Source of the DNA: UBA1563 sp041667115 | Lineage (GTDB): Bacteria > Bacteroidota > Ignavibacteria > Ignavibacteriales > Ignavibacteriaceae | Length of the DNA: 64,000 bases | Assembly (NCBI GenBank): GCA_041667115.1 | Contig: JBAYFO010000003.1 | Location: 67,940-131,939 of the forward strand | Direction: 5' to 3' | Part shown: piece after piece, positions 36,068-45,164 of the stretch | Position numbering within the stretch: position 1 is the first letter of the stretch | Layout of the letters: every line of letters starts with the position of its first letter | Position numbers and translations under genes: made by a program | The notes under the pieces: model-generated | Seen by the model: only the letters and a program-made list of their open reading frames with translations | What the model was told of the DNA's origin: nothing | Database searches by the model: none

Positions 36068-36477
36068 AATTTGAAAAACACCAGGTTGATTTGATAAATT
36101 ACAGAAGAGAAAAAGCATTTGAAACATTACGCCACATAGAAGTTCTTATCGACCAAAAAATGCTAGCCATAGCAATGAATAGAATTTATTATGCCGGTTT
36201 TTATATAGTCAATGCTTTGTCGTTGCTGGATCAGCAAAATTTTTCTAAGCATCAAGGATTAATTGGTTACTTTAATCGAACATATTTAAAAAACAATTTA
36301 ATCAACAGAGATGTTGGCAAAATTCTTAACGATTCTTTTGAAAGAAGAAATGCTGCTGATTATCATGATTATGTTTTTGTTAATAAAACTGAAGTTAAAA
36401 CATATTTCAGGCAGATGAAAAAATTTGTTAAAATTGTTGATGACGTAATTAAAAAGAAATTGGATGCTTCTCTTTAG
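36064..36477 (+). CDS. HEPN domain toxin
   Basis: A 137-residue all-helical HEPN protein. The ribonuclease motif Rx5H is present as R95 to H101 (RRNAADYHDY), with N39/Y42 earlier in the fold. It overlaps the MNT gene by four bases, forming a standard type VII HEPN/MNT toxin-antitoxin pair; the likely target is tRNA or other RNA. Both genes look intact, so the module may be active. Confidence 0.85.
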   Translation: MKFEKHQVDLINYRREKAFETLRHIEVLIDQKMLAIAMNRIYYAGFYIVNALSLLDQQNFSKHQGLIGYFNRTYLKNNLINRDVGKILNDSFERRNAADYHDYVFVNKTEVKTYFRQMKKFVKIVDDVIKKKLDASL

Positions 36478-36550
36478 TTTTTATGAATATTTTCTTTACT
36501 GAAAATGCTAAATCTCACTAAATTTTCACCGAATTAAAACTAAAACCTTC

Positions 36551-37630
36551 TTACTCCATTTCCGCTTGCAGTTTTTCGGTTCTATCCGCCATTTTAATTT
36601 GGTCGATGAGTTCGGTCAAATCGCCTTCCATGATGCCGGAAAGATTATAGAGCGTTAATCCGATTCGGTGATCGGTAATTCTGTTTTGGGGATAATTGTA
36701 AGTGCGAATCTTATCGCTTCTATCGCCGCTGCCAACCATTGATTTTCTTACCGCGGCAATTTCTTTATTTTGCTCGCGCTGTTTCATATCGAACAGACGG
36801 GCTTTCAAAACTTTCATCGCTTTTTGCCGGTTCTTTAATTGAGAACGTTCGTCCTGACACTGTACGACCAAACCAGAGGGCAAGTGAGTAATGCGGATAG
36901 CGGTCTCAACTTTATTTACATTCTGTCCGCCGGCGCCGCCGCTGCGGTAAACATCAATTTTTAATTCGCTTGGATTAATATCAACCTGAACATCTTCAAC
37001 TTCCGGCAGAACCGCCACTGATGCGGCTGAAGTATGTACACGTCCGCTTGCTTCGGTTGCGGGAACGCGCTGCACACGATGAACACCGCTCTCAAATTTC
37101 AAATCTCCGAAGACGCTTGTCCCGGTTACGGAGAACACTACTTCTTTAATTCCACCGAGTCCGGCGGTATCATTAATGTCTATCAACTCAAGTTTCCAAC
37201 CCCGGGTTTCGGCGTAACGGGAATACATTCTGAACAGATCGCCCGCAAAAAGAGCAGCTTCATCTCCGCCGGTACCTGCACGGATCTCCACAATAACATC
37301 TTTGTCGTCGTTAGGGTCTTTTGGAAGAAGGAGCACTTTGATCTCGTCTTCCAATTTTTCTTTTTTGATTTTCAGATCATCTAATTCAGCTTCGGCAAGT
37401 TCTGCCAATTCTTTATCAGAACCGGAATCAATAATTTCTTTGTTCCCTTCAATGTCGGACATGGTTTTAGAATATTCATCATAGACAGTAATGATCGGCG
37501 TAAGCTCGCTTCGCTCTTTACTAAGTGAAATTAATTTATCGGTGTTCTTTACATAATCGGGGTCAGAGAGGTGATCATTTATTCTATCATATTTCTCTTT
37601 TATTTTTCTCAACTTTTCGAGGAAATCCAT
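36551..37630 (-). CDS. prfA: peptide chain release factor 1
   Basis: A 359-residue RF1 that ends translation at UAA and UAG. The stop-codon-reading PAT motif appears in RVQRVPATE, and the catalytic GGQ is in GGAGGQNVNKVETA (about residue 231). The N-terminal helical domain is complete. A prmC methyltransferase gene does not follow. The leader upstream holds a heptamer array rather than a clear promoter. Confidence 0.96.
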   Translation of the reverse strand: MDFLEKLRKIKEKYDRINDHLSDPDYVKNTDKLISLSKERSELTPIITVYDEYSKTMSDIEGNKEIIDSGSDKELAELAEAELDDLKIKKEKLEDEIKVLLLPKDPNDDKDVIVEIRAGTGGDEAALFAGDLFRMYSRYAETRGWKLELIDINDTAGLGGIKEVVFSVTGTSVFGDLKFESGVHRVQRVPATEASGRVHTSAASVAVLPEVEDVQVDINPSELKIDVYRSGGAGGQNVNKVETAIRITHLPSGLVVQCQDERSQLKNRQKAMKVLKARLFDMKQREQNKEIAAVRKSMVGSGDRSDKIRTYNYPQNRITDHRIGLTLYNLSGIMEGDLTELIDQIKMADRTEKLQAEME

Positions 37631-37683
37631 ACAATCCTTTTGGTTTTTAACGATGCAAATATAGGGAATTTTGACCTATAGTT

Positions 37684-37812
37684 GGGTAAATTCCAAAGGT
37701 CAAAAATCAAATAACAACACCGGAAACTATTATTGTCGAATAATTACGTTTTGCTTTAGAATTTGATTATTGGAATGGATTTGAAATTTGACTTTTGAGT
37801 TTTGCAATTTCA
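37684..37812. repeat. inverted heptamer array with AATTCCA / TTGGAAT words
   Basis: The left arm has AATTCCA, AAGGTCA, AAAATCA and AATAACA in 7-base register; the right arm has ATTGGAA, ATTTGAA, ATTTGAC, TTTTGAG and TTTTGCA. The arms are complementary in words and enclose about 40 bases. Same vocabulary as 7484-7546 and 56575-56652. Confidence 0.65.
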
Positions 37813-38454
37813 TCATTCATGGCATTCGCATTCGCCTTCCCAATTTTCTTTTCCTTCTTTGAAGAGATAATAAACGATCACAAGTCCCGCAATCGGATCG
37901 GCTTGCCAAAATCCCCAGAAATAATTTGCGGCTAAACCCGACAATAATGCAATTGAAAGAAATGCGCATGCGAAAGTTTCTTTTGCGTCGGCAATAAGAG
38001 CGCGGCTGTTTAACTCTTTGCCGACCTTCATTTTTGCTTTTCCGAGTAACGGCATTATTATTAAGGAGAGAATCGCTAAAATAATTCCACCGATTGATTC
38101 TTCCGGCGGTTTTCCATCCGCCAACGCCAAAACTGATTCTACAAGCACATACCCACCGAGTACAAAAAATGTAACCGCAACAAATTTTTGTGCACGCACT
38201 TCAATTTTTTCTTCATGTTCTTTTGAGAGAGTTCTTCCTTTTGATAGCCGCCAGATTAAAACTCCTCCGGAAAGTGATTCTACAATACTATCTAGACCGA
38301 AACCGATAAGGGCAACGCTTGAGGCAATGCCGCCCAAAAGAAGGGCGGCAATAGCTTCAAGAATATTATATCCTACGGTAAAATATTCTAACCGCAGTCC
38401 TTTTTTATATAAGCGATCGGACGTTAGTGAATTTTCGATACTGTTATCAAGCAT
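37813..38454 (-). CDS. CDF-like cation transporter, short form
   Basis: A 213-residue protein with about five to six membrane helices of the cation diffusion facilitator type (IGFGLDSIVESLSGG near residue 50, ALIADAKETFACAFLS near 150). Metal-site positions are partly changed from the usual HxxxD/DxxxD pattern, and the cytoplasmic C-terminal domain is missing; instead it ends in the metal-binding-looking GECECHE. Substrate unknown. It overlaps the preceding aldo/keto reductase by 8 bp. Confidence 0.75.
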   Translation of the reverse strand: MLDNSIENSLTSDRLYKKGLRLEYFTVGYNILEAIAALLLGGIASSVALIGFGLDSIVESLSGGVLIWRLSKGRTLSKEHEEKIEVRAQKFVAVTFFVLGGYVLVESVLALADGKPPEESIGGIILAILSLIIMPLLGKAKMKVGKELNSRALIADAKETFACAFLSIALLSGLAANYFWGFWQADPIAGLVIVYYLFKEGKENWEGECECHE

Positions 38455-39415
38455 AAAAATTCCTAATCCAGCGATGCGCTTTTATTTTTTCCAATGCCGA
38501 TTGAGAAAGTTTTCCTTTTTCGACTGCTTTGCAATTTGCTAAAAGATTTTTTTCACTTCTCATTCCGGGAATTACGGATGTAACGGCATTAAAGCTTGTA
38601 ATATAGCGTAACGCTGCCTCCGCAATATTTTCGGTTTCGTCTTTAACATCCTCATTAATCTTTAACACACGTTCGTAGACTTCTTTTTTGCGGTTTCCTC
38701 CAAAATATTGATTTCTAAAATCTTCTTTCGGAAAGATTGTGTCAGGAGTAATGTTTCCGGTCAAGCTTCCTTCGTCAAATGGAACGCGTGCAAGAATTGC
38801 AATATTATTTTCTTCACAGAAAGAAAATAGTTGATCTGTTGGAGATTGATCAAATATATTAAAGATAACTTGAAAGCTATCGATCAACCCTGTCTTTCCG
38901 GCTTCAATACCATTCCACGGTTGATGATCGTTGATAGAAATTCCGAAGAAGCGAACTTTTCCCTCTTTCTTTAATTGATAGATCGCCTCTTTCCATTCAT
39001 CTTCCTGAGCCCATTTATCATTCCAGACATGAAACTGTTGAAGATCAAGGTAATCGCGCTTCAAATTGCGCAGACTTTTTTCCGTCATTTCAATGATATG
39101 CTCTTTCGGAAAGCTGTCGGAAAATTTTGACGAGTCACTCGCGGGCCATTCATATTTTTTAGAAGGAATTTTAGAAGCGACAAACAAATGCTTCCCCGAT
39201 TCCTTTTCTACTTCACCAACGAGTTGTTCGCTGTGTCCCATACCGTAAACGTAGGCGGTATCGAACAACGTAACGCCTTGTTCAACGGCTTTGTGTAAAG
39301 CTTTTTTAGATTCGCTATCCTCGGCACCAATCCACATTGATTTTCCAATTCCCCAACAGCCAAATCCAAGAAGTGAAACTTGTTCATCCGACCGCGCAAA
39401 ATTTTTATAAATCAT
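38447..39415 (-). CDS. aldo/keto reductase
   Basis: A 322-residue AKR-superfamily reductase. The tetrad appears as FDTAYVYG (Asp, Tyr), VASKIPSK (Lys) and LQQFHVWND (His). A late block SVIPGMRSEKNLLANC is the NADP-binding signature. It resembles the YdhF/tauD-less general AKR12-type enzymes found next to membrane transporters. Substrate unknown; translationally coupled to the CDF-like gene. Confidence 0.88.
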   Translation of the reverse strand: MIYKNFARSDEQVSLLGFGCWGIGKSMWIGAEDSESKKALHKAVEQGVTLFDTAYVYGMGHSEQLVGEVEKESGKHLFVASKIPSKKYEWPASDSSKFSDSFPKEHIIEMTEKSLRNLKRDYLDLQQFHVWNDKWAQEDEWKEAIYQLKKEGKVRFFGISINDHQPWNGIEAGKTGLIDSFQVIFNIFDQSPTDQLFSFCEENNIAILARVPFDEGSLTGNITPDTIFPKEDFRNQYFGGNRKKEVYERVLKINEDVKDETENIAEAALRYITSFNAVTSVIPGMRSEKNLLANCKAVEKGKLSQSALEKIKAHRWIRNFYA

Positions 39416-39528
39416 TTTTATCTCCTCATATTTTCTTTATTTTTTACCGCTTAAAATAGAACTTTTTCTATTGAAGTTGAACAGGAAAAATGGGAATTAT
39501 TTGATCCAAACTTATGTTTTAGCTAATT

Positions 39529-40455
39529 ATGAAACGAAGAACTTTTGTAAGAAGAACATTTAAATTATCCTTAGGAGCTTTTTTATTTTCTCCCCTGATG
39601 AAAAAGTTTGAGGCTTCGGCAGCAAAGTCGGCATGCAAACCTCAACCCGAACTCTGGAAAGAAGACGAAATAAATATTGCCTGGCTCGGGCATTCAACCA
39701 TCCTCTTAAATTTTTACGGGAAAATAATTCTTACAGATCCTGTTCTGCTTGAACGTATCGGAGTTTATTTTCTTGGAATTACTTACGGTCCTTCGCGGTT
39801 CACCGCACCTGCTTTAACCGTTGATGAAATACCAAAACCGGATTTGCTTCTTCTTTCACACGCACATATGGATCACATGGATTATCAAACTTTAATGCTT
39901 CTCTCTGAAAGATTTCCAAATCAAATTGATTGCCTTACCGCTTTTAACACTTCTGATGTTATTGACGATTTAAAGTGGAAATCTCTTAAAGAAATTGATT
40001 GGACTGAAACGACTGAGATTAATGAAATAAAAATCAAAGCAGTTGAGACAAAACATTTTGGTTGGCGATTCCCATGGGAACGAGACCGCTCGAAAGGGTT
40101 CATGCAAAACGGAAGAAGTTATAACGCTTATATTCTTGAAAGAAACGGAATAAAAATTTTGTTCGGCGGCGATACTGCTTTAACCGATAAATTTAAGAAA
40201 ACAAATGAATCGGTTGACATTGCAATAATGCCGATTGGAGCATATAACCCTTGGCGCTTCAATCATTGCACGCCGGAAGAAGCGCTACAAATGGCAAAAG
40301 AGTTGAAAGCAAAAATCTTTATTCCGATCCATACAAATACTTTTAAACAAGGCATCGAGCCCATCGAAGAACCGCTTAACCGGCTTACAGACGGATATAA
40401 AAATTTTGGAATGACTTTAGGACTCAAGCAAATTGGAGAAACGTTCACACTCTAA
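39529..40455 (+). CDS. MBL-fold metallo-hydrolase, probably exported by Tat
   Basis: A 308-residue metallo-beta-lactamase-fold protein of the UlaG/NAPE-PLD type. The metal motif is SHAHMDHMD (about residue 110), preceded by WLGHSTILL and TDPVL, with FGGDTAL and a late PIHTNTF. The first 30 residues (RRTFVRRTFKLSLGAFLFSPL) look like a twin-arginine signal, so it may work in the periplasm. Substrate unknown; phosphodiester lipids are possible for this branch. Confidence 0.85.
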   Translation: MKRRTFVRRTFKLSLGAFLFSPLMKKFEASAAKSACKPQPELWKEDEINIAWLGHSTILLNFYGKIILTDPVLLERIGVYFLGITYGPSRFTAPALTVDEIPKPDLLLLSHAHMDHMDYQTLMLLSERFPNQIDCLTAFNTSDVIDDLKWKSLKEIDWTETTEINEIKIKAVETKHFGWRFPWERDRSKGFMQNGRSYNAYILERNGIKILFGGDTALTDKFKKTNESVDIAIMPIGAYNPWRFNHCTPEEALQMAKELKAKIFIPIHTNTFKQGIEPIEEPLNRLTDGYKNFGMTLGLKQIGETFTL

Positions 40456-40461
40456 TGTGTA

Positions 40462-41784
40462 TCACTTAATTGCATTCATTTTACTCCAGAGTTTTTTTGC
40501 CGCCTTTTGTGCTTCCTTATAAATACCGGAAGTGTCAAACGCAAAAGCTCTTTCTTCATAAACAATCTTTCCATTTACAATCACTGTTTCGACATCGCGT
40601 GAAGAAAAACCGAAAAGAAAATGTCCGGCAAGATTTTCGCTTTGCAACGGCGTTGGCGTTTGATAATCAAGGATAACAACATCACCCGCGTATCCTTCTT
40701 CAATTTTTCCGAAGGAATAATTAAAATATCGGTTAAGAATTTCATTCCCGTTTTGCAATATTTTCATAAAATCGGAATAAGAGAGTTTCCCTTTTGCTTC
40801 CTGATTTTTGAAGAAAGCAAATTTTGTTTCTTCAAACATGTTTGCGCCGATGCCGTCGGTTCCGATTCCAAGGTTCTTTACTTGATGAAGTCTGTTCATA
40901 TACCCGACACTATTGTTCATATTTGATCGTGGATTGTGAACAAGGAAAGCATCGTGCCGGTTGAGAATTTCCAGATCATTATTTGTAAGGTGAACGCCAT
41001 GCACAAGAATAGCTTTTTCATTTAACAAAGTATTCTCTTCCAGCCGTTCAAGAATATCTTTTCCATAGTGATGGTGTGAAAAAGAAGAATCATATTCATC
41101 TTCAGCAACGTGCAAATGAATTCCGCTTTTAGTTGCAGAAACAACTTCCGCCATAAGCTGAAGAGCCTTGTCATCCAAAGTAAACGGCGCATGCCCGCCA
41201 ATTGCCGATTCAATTAAATGTAATTTGCCCTCAATTTTTTCGTTTTGAATTTTCTGTGTGAATTGAGCCGACTCTTCAATTCCATCATGCAAACCTTTTG
41301 CACCATTTCTGTCGGTAATTTCATACGCAAGAATTCCACGCAGTCCGACTTGCTCAAAACTTTTTTGAAGAATCGAGAGGGAACCCTTTATAAAAGAAGG
41401 CGACGCGTGATGATCAACAACAGAAGTTGTTCCGCATTTTATCGCTTCCAATGCGCCAATAATTCCACTGTAGTAAAGCGATTCTTCGTCGAGCGCGCGG
41501 TCCAACCGCCACCACAAATTTTTAAGAATGCTGATAAAATCTGTGGAAGGTTGAATGTCCGCAAGAATCCCTCTTGCAAGTGCAGAATAAAAGTGATTAT
41601 GCGCGCAGACAATTCCCGGTGCAACAATTTTATGAGAAGCATCAATAATTTTGTCAGCCTTGTAGTTCGCCGCAATATTTTTTCCAACTGCTTTGACGAA
41701 TTCATTTTCAATTACAACATCTACTCCGCTTGTTATCTGCGCCGGATAGAATTGAATAACGGTTGCGTTTTTTAGTATGATCAT
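40462..41784 (-). CDS. ssnA: SsnA-like aminohydrolase of the purine catabolism cluster
   Basis: A 440-residue amidohydrolase-superfamily enzyme. The metal-binding HxH motif is CAHNHFYSALARGI (about residue 60), with GTTSVVDHHASPS near 115, HLHVAEDEYD near 222 and LGIGTDGIGANM near 305. The family deaminates N-heterocyclic or guanine-like substrates; SsnA itself is uncharacterised biochemically but recurs with ygfK, ygeY and ygeW. It follows ygfK by 14 bp in one transcript. This is the best evidence, with ygfK, for the cluster identity. Confidence 0.85.
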   Translation of the reverse strand: MIILKNATVIQFYPAQITSGVDVVIENEFVKAVGKNIAANYKADKIIDASHKIVAPGIVCAHNHFYSALARGILADIQPSTDFISILKNLWWRLDRALDEESLYYSGIIGALEAIKCGTTSVVDHHASPSFIKGSLSILQKSFEQVGLRGILAYEITDRNGAKGLHDGIEESAQFTQKIQNEKIEGKLHLIESAIGGHAPFTLDDKALQLMAEVVSATKSGIHLHVAEDEYDSSFSHHHYGKDILERLEENTLLNEKAILVHGVHLTNNDLEILNRHDAFLVHNPRSNMNNSVGYMNRLHQVKNLGIGTDGIGANMFEETKFAFFKNQEAKGKLSYSDFMKILQNGNEILNRYFNYSFGKIEEGYAGDVVILDYQTPTPLQSENLAGHFLFGFSSRDVETVIVNGKIVYEERAFAFDTSGIYKEAQKAAKKLWSKMNAIK

Positions 41785-41798
41785 TTTGCCGCCATGTT

Positions 41799-44700
41799 TT
41801 ATAAAAATAAGTAACGATAATTTTTAAATGCTTCTGAAATTAACATTGCCTCGGAATCATCAACATCTCCGCGATGAGTTATAACGCTATAGTCTTGAGG
41901 ATCAATTTCAATTTCTGAAATCGAAATATTTTTTTTAACAAGGAAAAAAGCCGTTCCATGGTATTTCAATAAATAAAATCCGTCGTTCTTACTTTCGCGC
42001 ATTTCTTTTTCACTCCAGAACAAAGTCATTTTATCTTTGTACGGTGCACCGATGTGTGGGCAGAAAGTTTCGCAATTGCCGCAGTCGTTACACATTCCAT
42101 CAATATGTAAAATCTGGAACGCATCTTTGAATCCATCGATCTTAATAGTAACATTTGCGCGGTTTGGGCAGACATCGACACATTTATTGCAAATAAAACT
42201 GCAACTCAAGCAGCGGCTGGCTTCGTGTTGGGACTCCCTATTTATTCCTTCGATAATTCCTTTTTTTGCGCTAACGTCTCCAAACAAAATAGAACTATTG
42301 AAAAGTTGAGAAAAATTATTTGAAAAGGAAAGAGACGCTTTTTCTTTTTTAAGAATGGCTTCTGCGGCTTTTTTTCCATCTGCAATTGATTCCACAACTG
42401 TTGAAGGACCACGGTAAGCATCGCCGCCGATAAAAACATTTTCCAGATTGGTCTCATTTGATGTTTTATCGATTAGAATATTTTTCCTCTGGTCGAAAGC
42501 AATGTTGTTGTCGGACAAAATATCGTAATCAACACTTTCTCCTATTGCGGAAATAACGGTGTCAATCTCCAGTTCTACAAATTCATTTTCAATCGGAGTT
42601 ACTCCTCTTCGCCCATCTTTTCCAACTTCGTCCAACTTCATTTTTTGGCATTTTAATATGTTGCCGTTGTGTGAAACCGGAAGGAGAAGTTCCTGAAAAA
42701 TTACTCCATCCTCTAACGCTGCATCAAGTTCTTCTTTATCCGCGGGCATAAATTCCTTTGTGCGTCGGTAGACGATGTGAACTTTCTCTACACCATCAAT
42801 GCGTTTGGAAGCGCGTGCAGCATCCATTGCAGAGTTTCCTCCACCGATGACAGCTACGCTTTTGCCAAGTTCGATTTTTTCTTTGTTGTTATAATGCCAT
42901 AAAAATTCTATCGCATTTAGGATGTCCTCGTTTTCTCCTTCCAATTGTATTGGATTGGATTTCGTAGCGCCTATCCCTACAAAAATATATTTGTATCCTT
43001 CAGCTTTTAATTTTTCGATCGAGAATTTTTCATCCGTTCCGAATTGAAATTTTACACCGTGCTTCTTTATGAATTCGATGTCGGCGTCAATAGCGGTTTG
43101 GGGCAAGCGGAAATCGGGGATAACGTTTTGGACTGTTCCGCCGGCTCGCGTGCTTTTTTCAAAGATGGTTACATCTAGTCCGGCTTTTGCAAGAAAGAAC
43201 GCGCATGCTAATCCAGCTGGTCCCGCGCCAACAACCGCGGCTTTGCTTTCTCCAAGCTTATCGGCGGAGGATATTTTCTTAAAATATTCATCGTACCCGA
43301 ACTGCGCGGCGATCTTTTTCATTTCTCTAATTTTTACCGGATCGTCATAATCCCAACGTGTACATTTGGTTTGACATTGATGATCGCAAATGTACCCGGT
43401 AATGAATGGGAGCGGATTTTTTGAAACGATTACTTCAAACGCCTCATTATATTTTCCTTCTTCAACCAAACGGATGTATGCAGCCACATCTTGATGGATC
43501 GGGCAGGCTTCTTCACACGGTGCAACGTAGCAATCAAACATTTCTAACTTTGTTGGAATTTTTACCGTGCTGATTTCTCTTTTTTCTTTCTTGTAATTCA
43601 TATCAATTAATGAATTATCCGCCAGTGTTTTAATTTTATCAACATCAATTTTTTTATCAAACGAATTATTCTTTTCGACTTTTTCTGCCATTTGGAATAA
43701 TCGTCCATAACCGCCGGGTTTTAACAGATCAGTAACAAGCGTAACCGGAGAAATTCCGCAGTCAACAATCTCTTGAACATTATTTATTGTAGCACCGCCG
43801 GAAAAAGACATTGATAATTCACCATGAAATTCTCCAACGAGTAAACGTGCAACATTTATGGTTAACGGAAAAAGCGATCGCCCCGACATATACATATCGT
43901 CACCGTTAAGGACTTTCTTTTTGTTCTTCACTCCAAGGGTATTAGAAAGTTTAACACCAAAGTCTTTCTTCTGTTCTTTGGCAAAGTTTTGCAATCGTTT
44001 TAACATTGGAACGGCGTCGGCAAAACTAATGTCGTGTTCAAAAGAGGCACGATCTAAATCTATGTAATGAAATCCAAGTTGATGAAGAATAGAAGTCACT
44101 TTTTCATAACCGAGAAGCGTAGGATTTAATTTAACATACGTGTGAAGACCTTTTTCTTTAATAAGATACTTTGCTATTGCTTCAATTTCTGCGGGAGGAC
44201 AGCCGTGCATTGTTGAGAGCGTTACCGATTGCGAGATGTTCGGCGAAATATTTTGGAGATCGCTTATCATTTTTTCAAAATTGATTTCACGATTAATTGA
44301 CTGTTTCAGTATTTGACGAACATTTTCATCATTCAACTTTGCAGTCAATTCATCTTTATATTGAAGAAACTTTTCGTCCCTTGATGAATCTTTTAAATCC
44401 TCAATAAAATTATTCATGCGTTCGGTTTTAATCCCTTCAAGATTATACCCAACACTCATGTTAAACACAAATCCCCTTTCTTCACTTTTGGAAAAACCGA
44501 ACAATTCTTTTAAGACGGGCAAAAGAAACCAGGCTTTTAAATATTCATCGTACGATTGTTCCAATTTTAATTCTTGCGACCACTCAACGTTGTAGCCTTC
44601 GTCTTGCATATCAATACATGGTTTATCCACCTTTAGTTCATCAAGGATTTGCACGGTTTTTAATTCAAAAAATCTTCCGCCAACTAAATAAGAGGTAATA

Positions 44701-44906
44701 ATATTTTGTGTTAACTGCGTATGCGGACCAGCGGCAGGACCAAGGGGCAACTCCAACTTGTTATTAAAAATCGTTGTGTGCGAGTTGTCTTTTTTATAAA
44801 AAAAGTTCGATTGAGGAATTCCAAAAATTGTTTTTTCGTTTTTGAACTCTGTAACCATCCACTCAAAAAGTTGGTTGAGAGGAATGGGCGTCATTTGGTC
44901 CGACAT
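41799..44906 (-). CDS. ygfK: YgfK-like multi-domain Fe-S flavoprotein oxidoreductase
   Basis: A 1035-residue protein, the usual YgfK length. It has an N-terminal dihydroorotate dehydrogenase-like region (about 1-420, STMHGCPPAEIEAIAKY and VKLNPTLLGYEKV), a GltD-type 4Fe-4S entry domain (YICDHQCQTKCTRWD near 510), an FAD/NAD(P) module (VVGAGPAGLACAFFLAKAG near 560), and a C-terminal two-cluster ferredoxin segment (CLSCSFICNKCVDVCP; CNDCGNCETFCP). Long annotated as a selenate reductase subunit; genetic work on gut anaerobes ties it to purine and uric acid breakdown. ATG has SD GAAGGA 8 bases upstream. Confidence 0.9.
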   Translation of the reverse strand: MSDQMTPIPLNQLFEWMVTEFKNEKTIFGIPQSNFFYKKDNSHTTIFNNKLELPLGPAAGPHTQLTQNIITSYLVGGRFFELKTVQILDELKVDKPCIDMQDEGYNVEWSQELKLEQSYDEYLKAWFLLPVLKELFGFSKSEERGFVFNMSVGYNLEGIKTERMNNFIEDLKDSSRDEKFLQYKDELTAKLNDENVRQILKQSINREINFEKMISDLQNISPNISQSVTLSTMHGCPPAEIEAIAKYLIKEKGLHTYVKLNPTLLGYEKVTSILHQLGFHYIDLDRASFEHDISFADAVPMLKRLQNFAKEQKKDFGVKLSNTLGVKNKKKVLNGDDMYMSGRSLFPLTINVARLLVGEFHGELSMSFSGGATINNVQEIVDCGISPVTLVTDLLKPGGYGRLFQMAEKVEKNNSFDKKIDVDKIKTLADNSLIDMNYKKEKREISTVKIPTKLEMFDCYVAPCEEACPIHQDVAAYIRLVEEGKYNEAFEVIVSKNPLPFITGYICDHQCQTKCTRWDYDDPVKIREMKKIAAQFGYDEYFKKISSADKLGESKAAVVGAGPAGLACAFFLAKAGLDVTIFEKSTRAGGTVQNVIPDFRLPQTAIDADIEFIKKHGVKFQFGTDEKFSIEKLKAEGYKYIFVGIGATKSNPIQLEGENEDILNAIEFLWHYNNKEKIELGKSVAVIGGGNSAMDAARASKRIDGVEKVHIVYRRTKEFMPADKEELDAALEDGVIFQELLLPVSHNGNILKCQKMKLDEVGKDGRRGVTPIENEFVELEIDTVISAIGESVDYDILSDNNIAFDQRKNILIDKTSNETNLENVFIGGDAYRGPSTVVESIADGKKAAEAILKKEKASLSFSNNFSQLFNSSILFGDVSAKKGIIEGINRESQHEASRCLSCSFICNKCVDVCPNRANVTIKIDGFKDAFQILHIDGMCNDCGNCETFCPHIGAPYKDKMTLFWSEKEMRESKNDGFYLLKYHGTAFFLVKKNISISEIEIDPQDYSVITHRGDVDDSEAMLISEAFKNYRYLFL

Positions 44907-44993
44907 ACTGTTTTTCCTTCAGAAAATTAGATCAATGAGAATTAGCGGGAGAAATCATCTTTGTCCCTTAGATTTTTCGTTTCAAAATTAATC

Positions 44994-45044
44994 AGAATAT
45001 TCTAAACAATCCCTATAAATATTCTAAGAGAATTTGTAAGTTTG
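44994..45044. promoter_or_regulatory. divergent ygfK/ygeY control region: two inverted repeats and a -10 box
   Basis: AGAATATTCT (44994-45003) and ATTCTAAGAGAAT (45021-45033) are related inverted repeats 27 bases apart, followed by TAAGTTTG (45037-45044, TAnnTTTG form) facing ygeY. They lie in the only divergent gap of the cluster and are candidate operators for an unknown regulator. No regulator gene is nearby. Confidence 0.4.
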
Positions 45045-45164
45045 TAGTCCAATTATGAAAAGTTACTTTTTAGTGCAACTAGTAAAACAATATGACCGCC
45101 CACATCTACGGCTGACATTCTCGCCATGCCGCAACGCAAATCACAATTAAAAACGGGAAACAAC

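Noticed and set aside
41799..44906. YgfK as a selenate reductase
   Set aside because: That name is historical. The neighbours (ssnA, ygeY, ygeW, xdhC) point to purine catabolism, and no selenium gene (selD, yqeB) is present.
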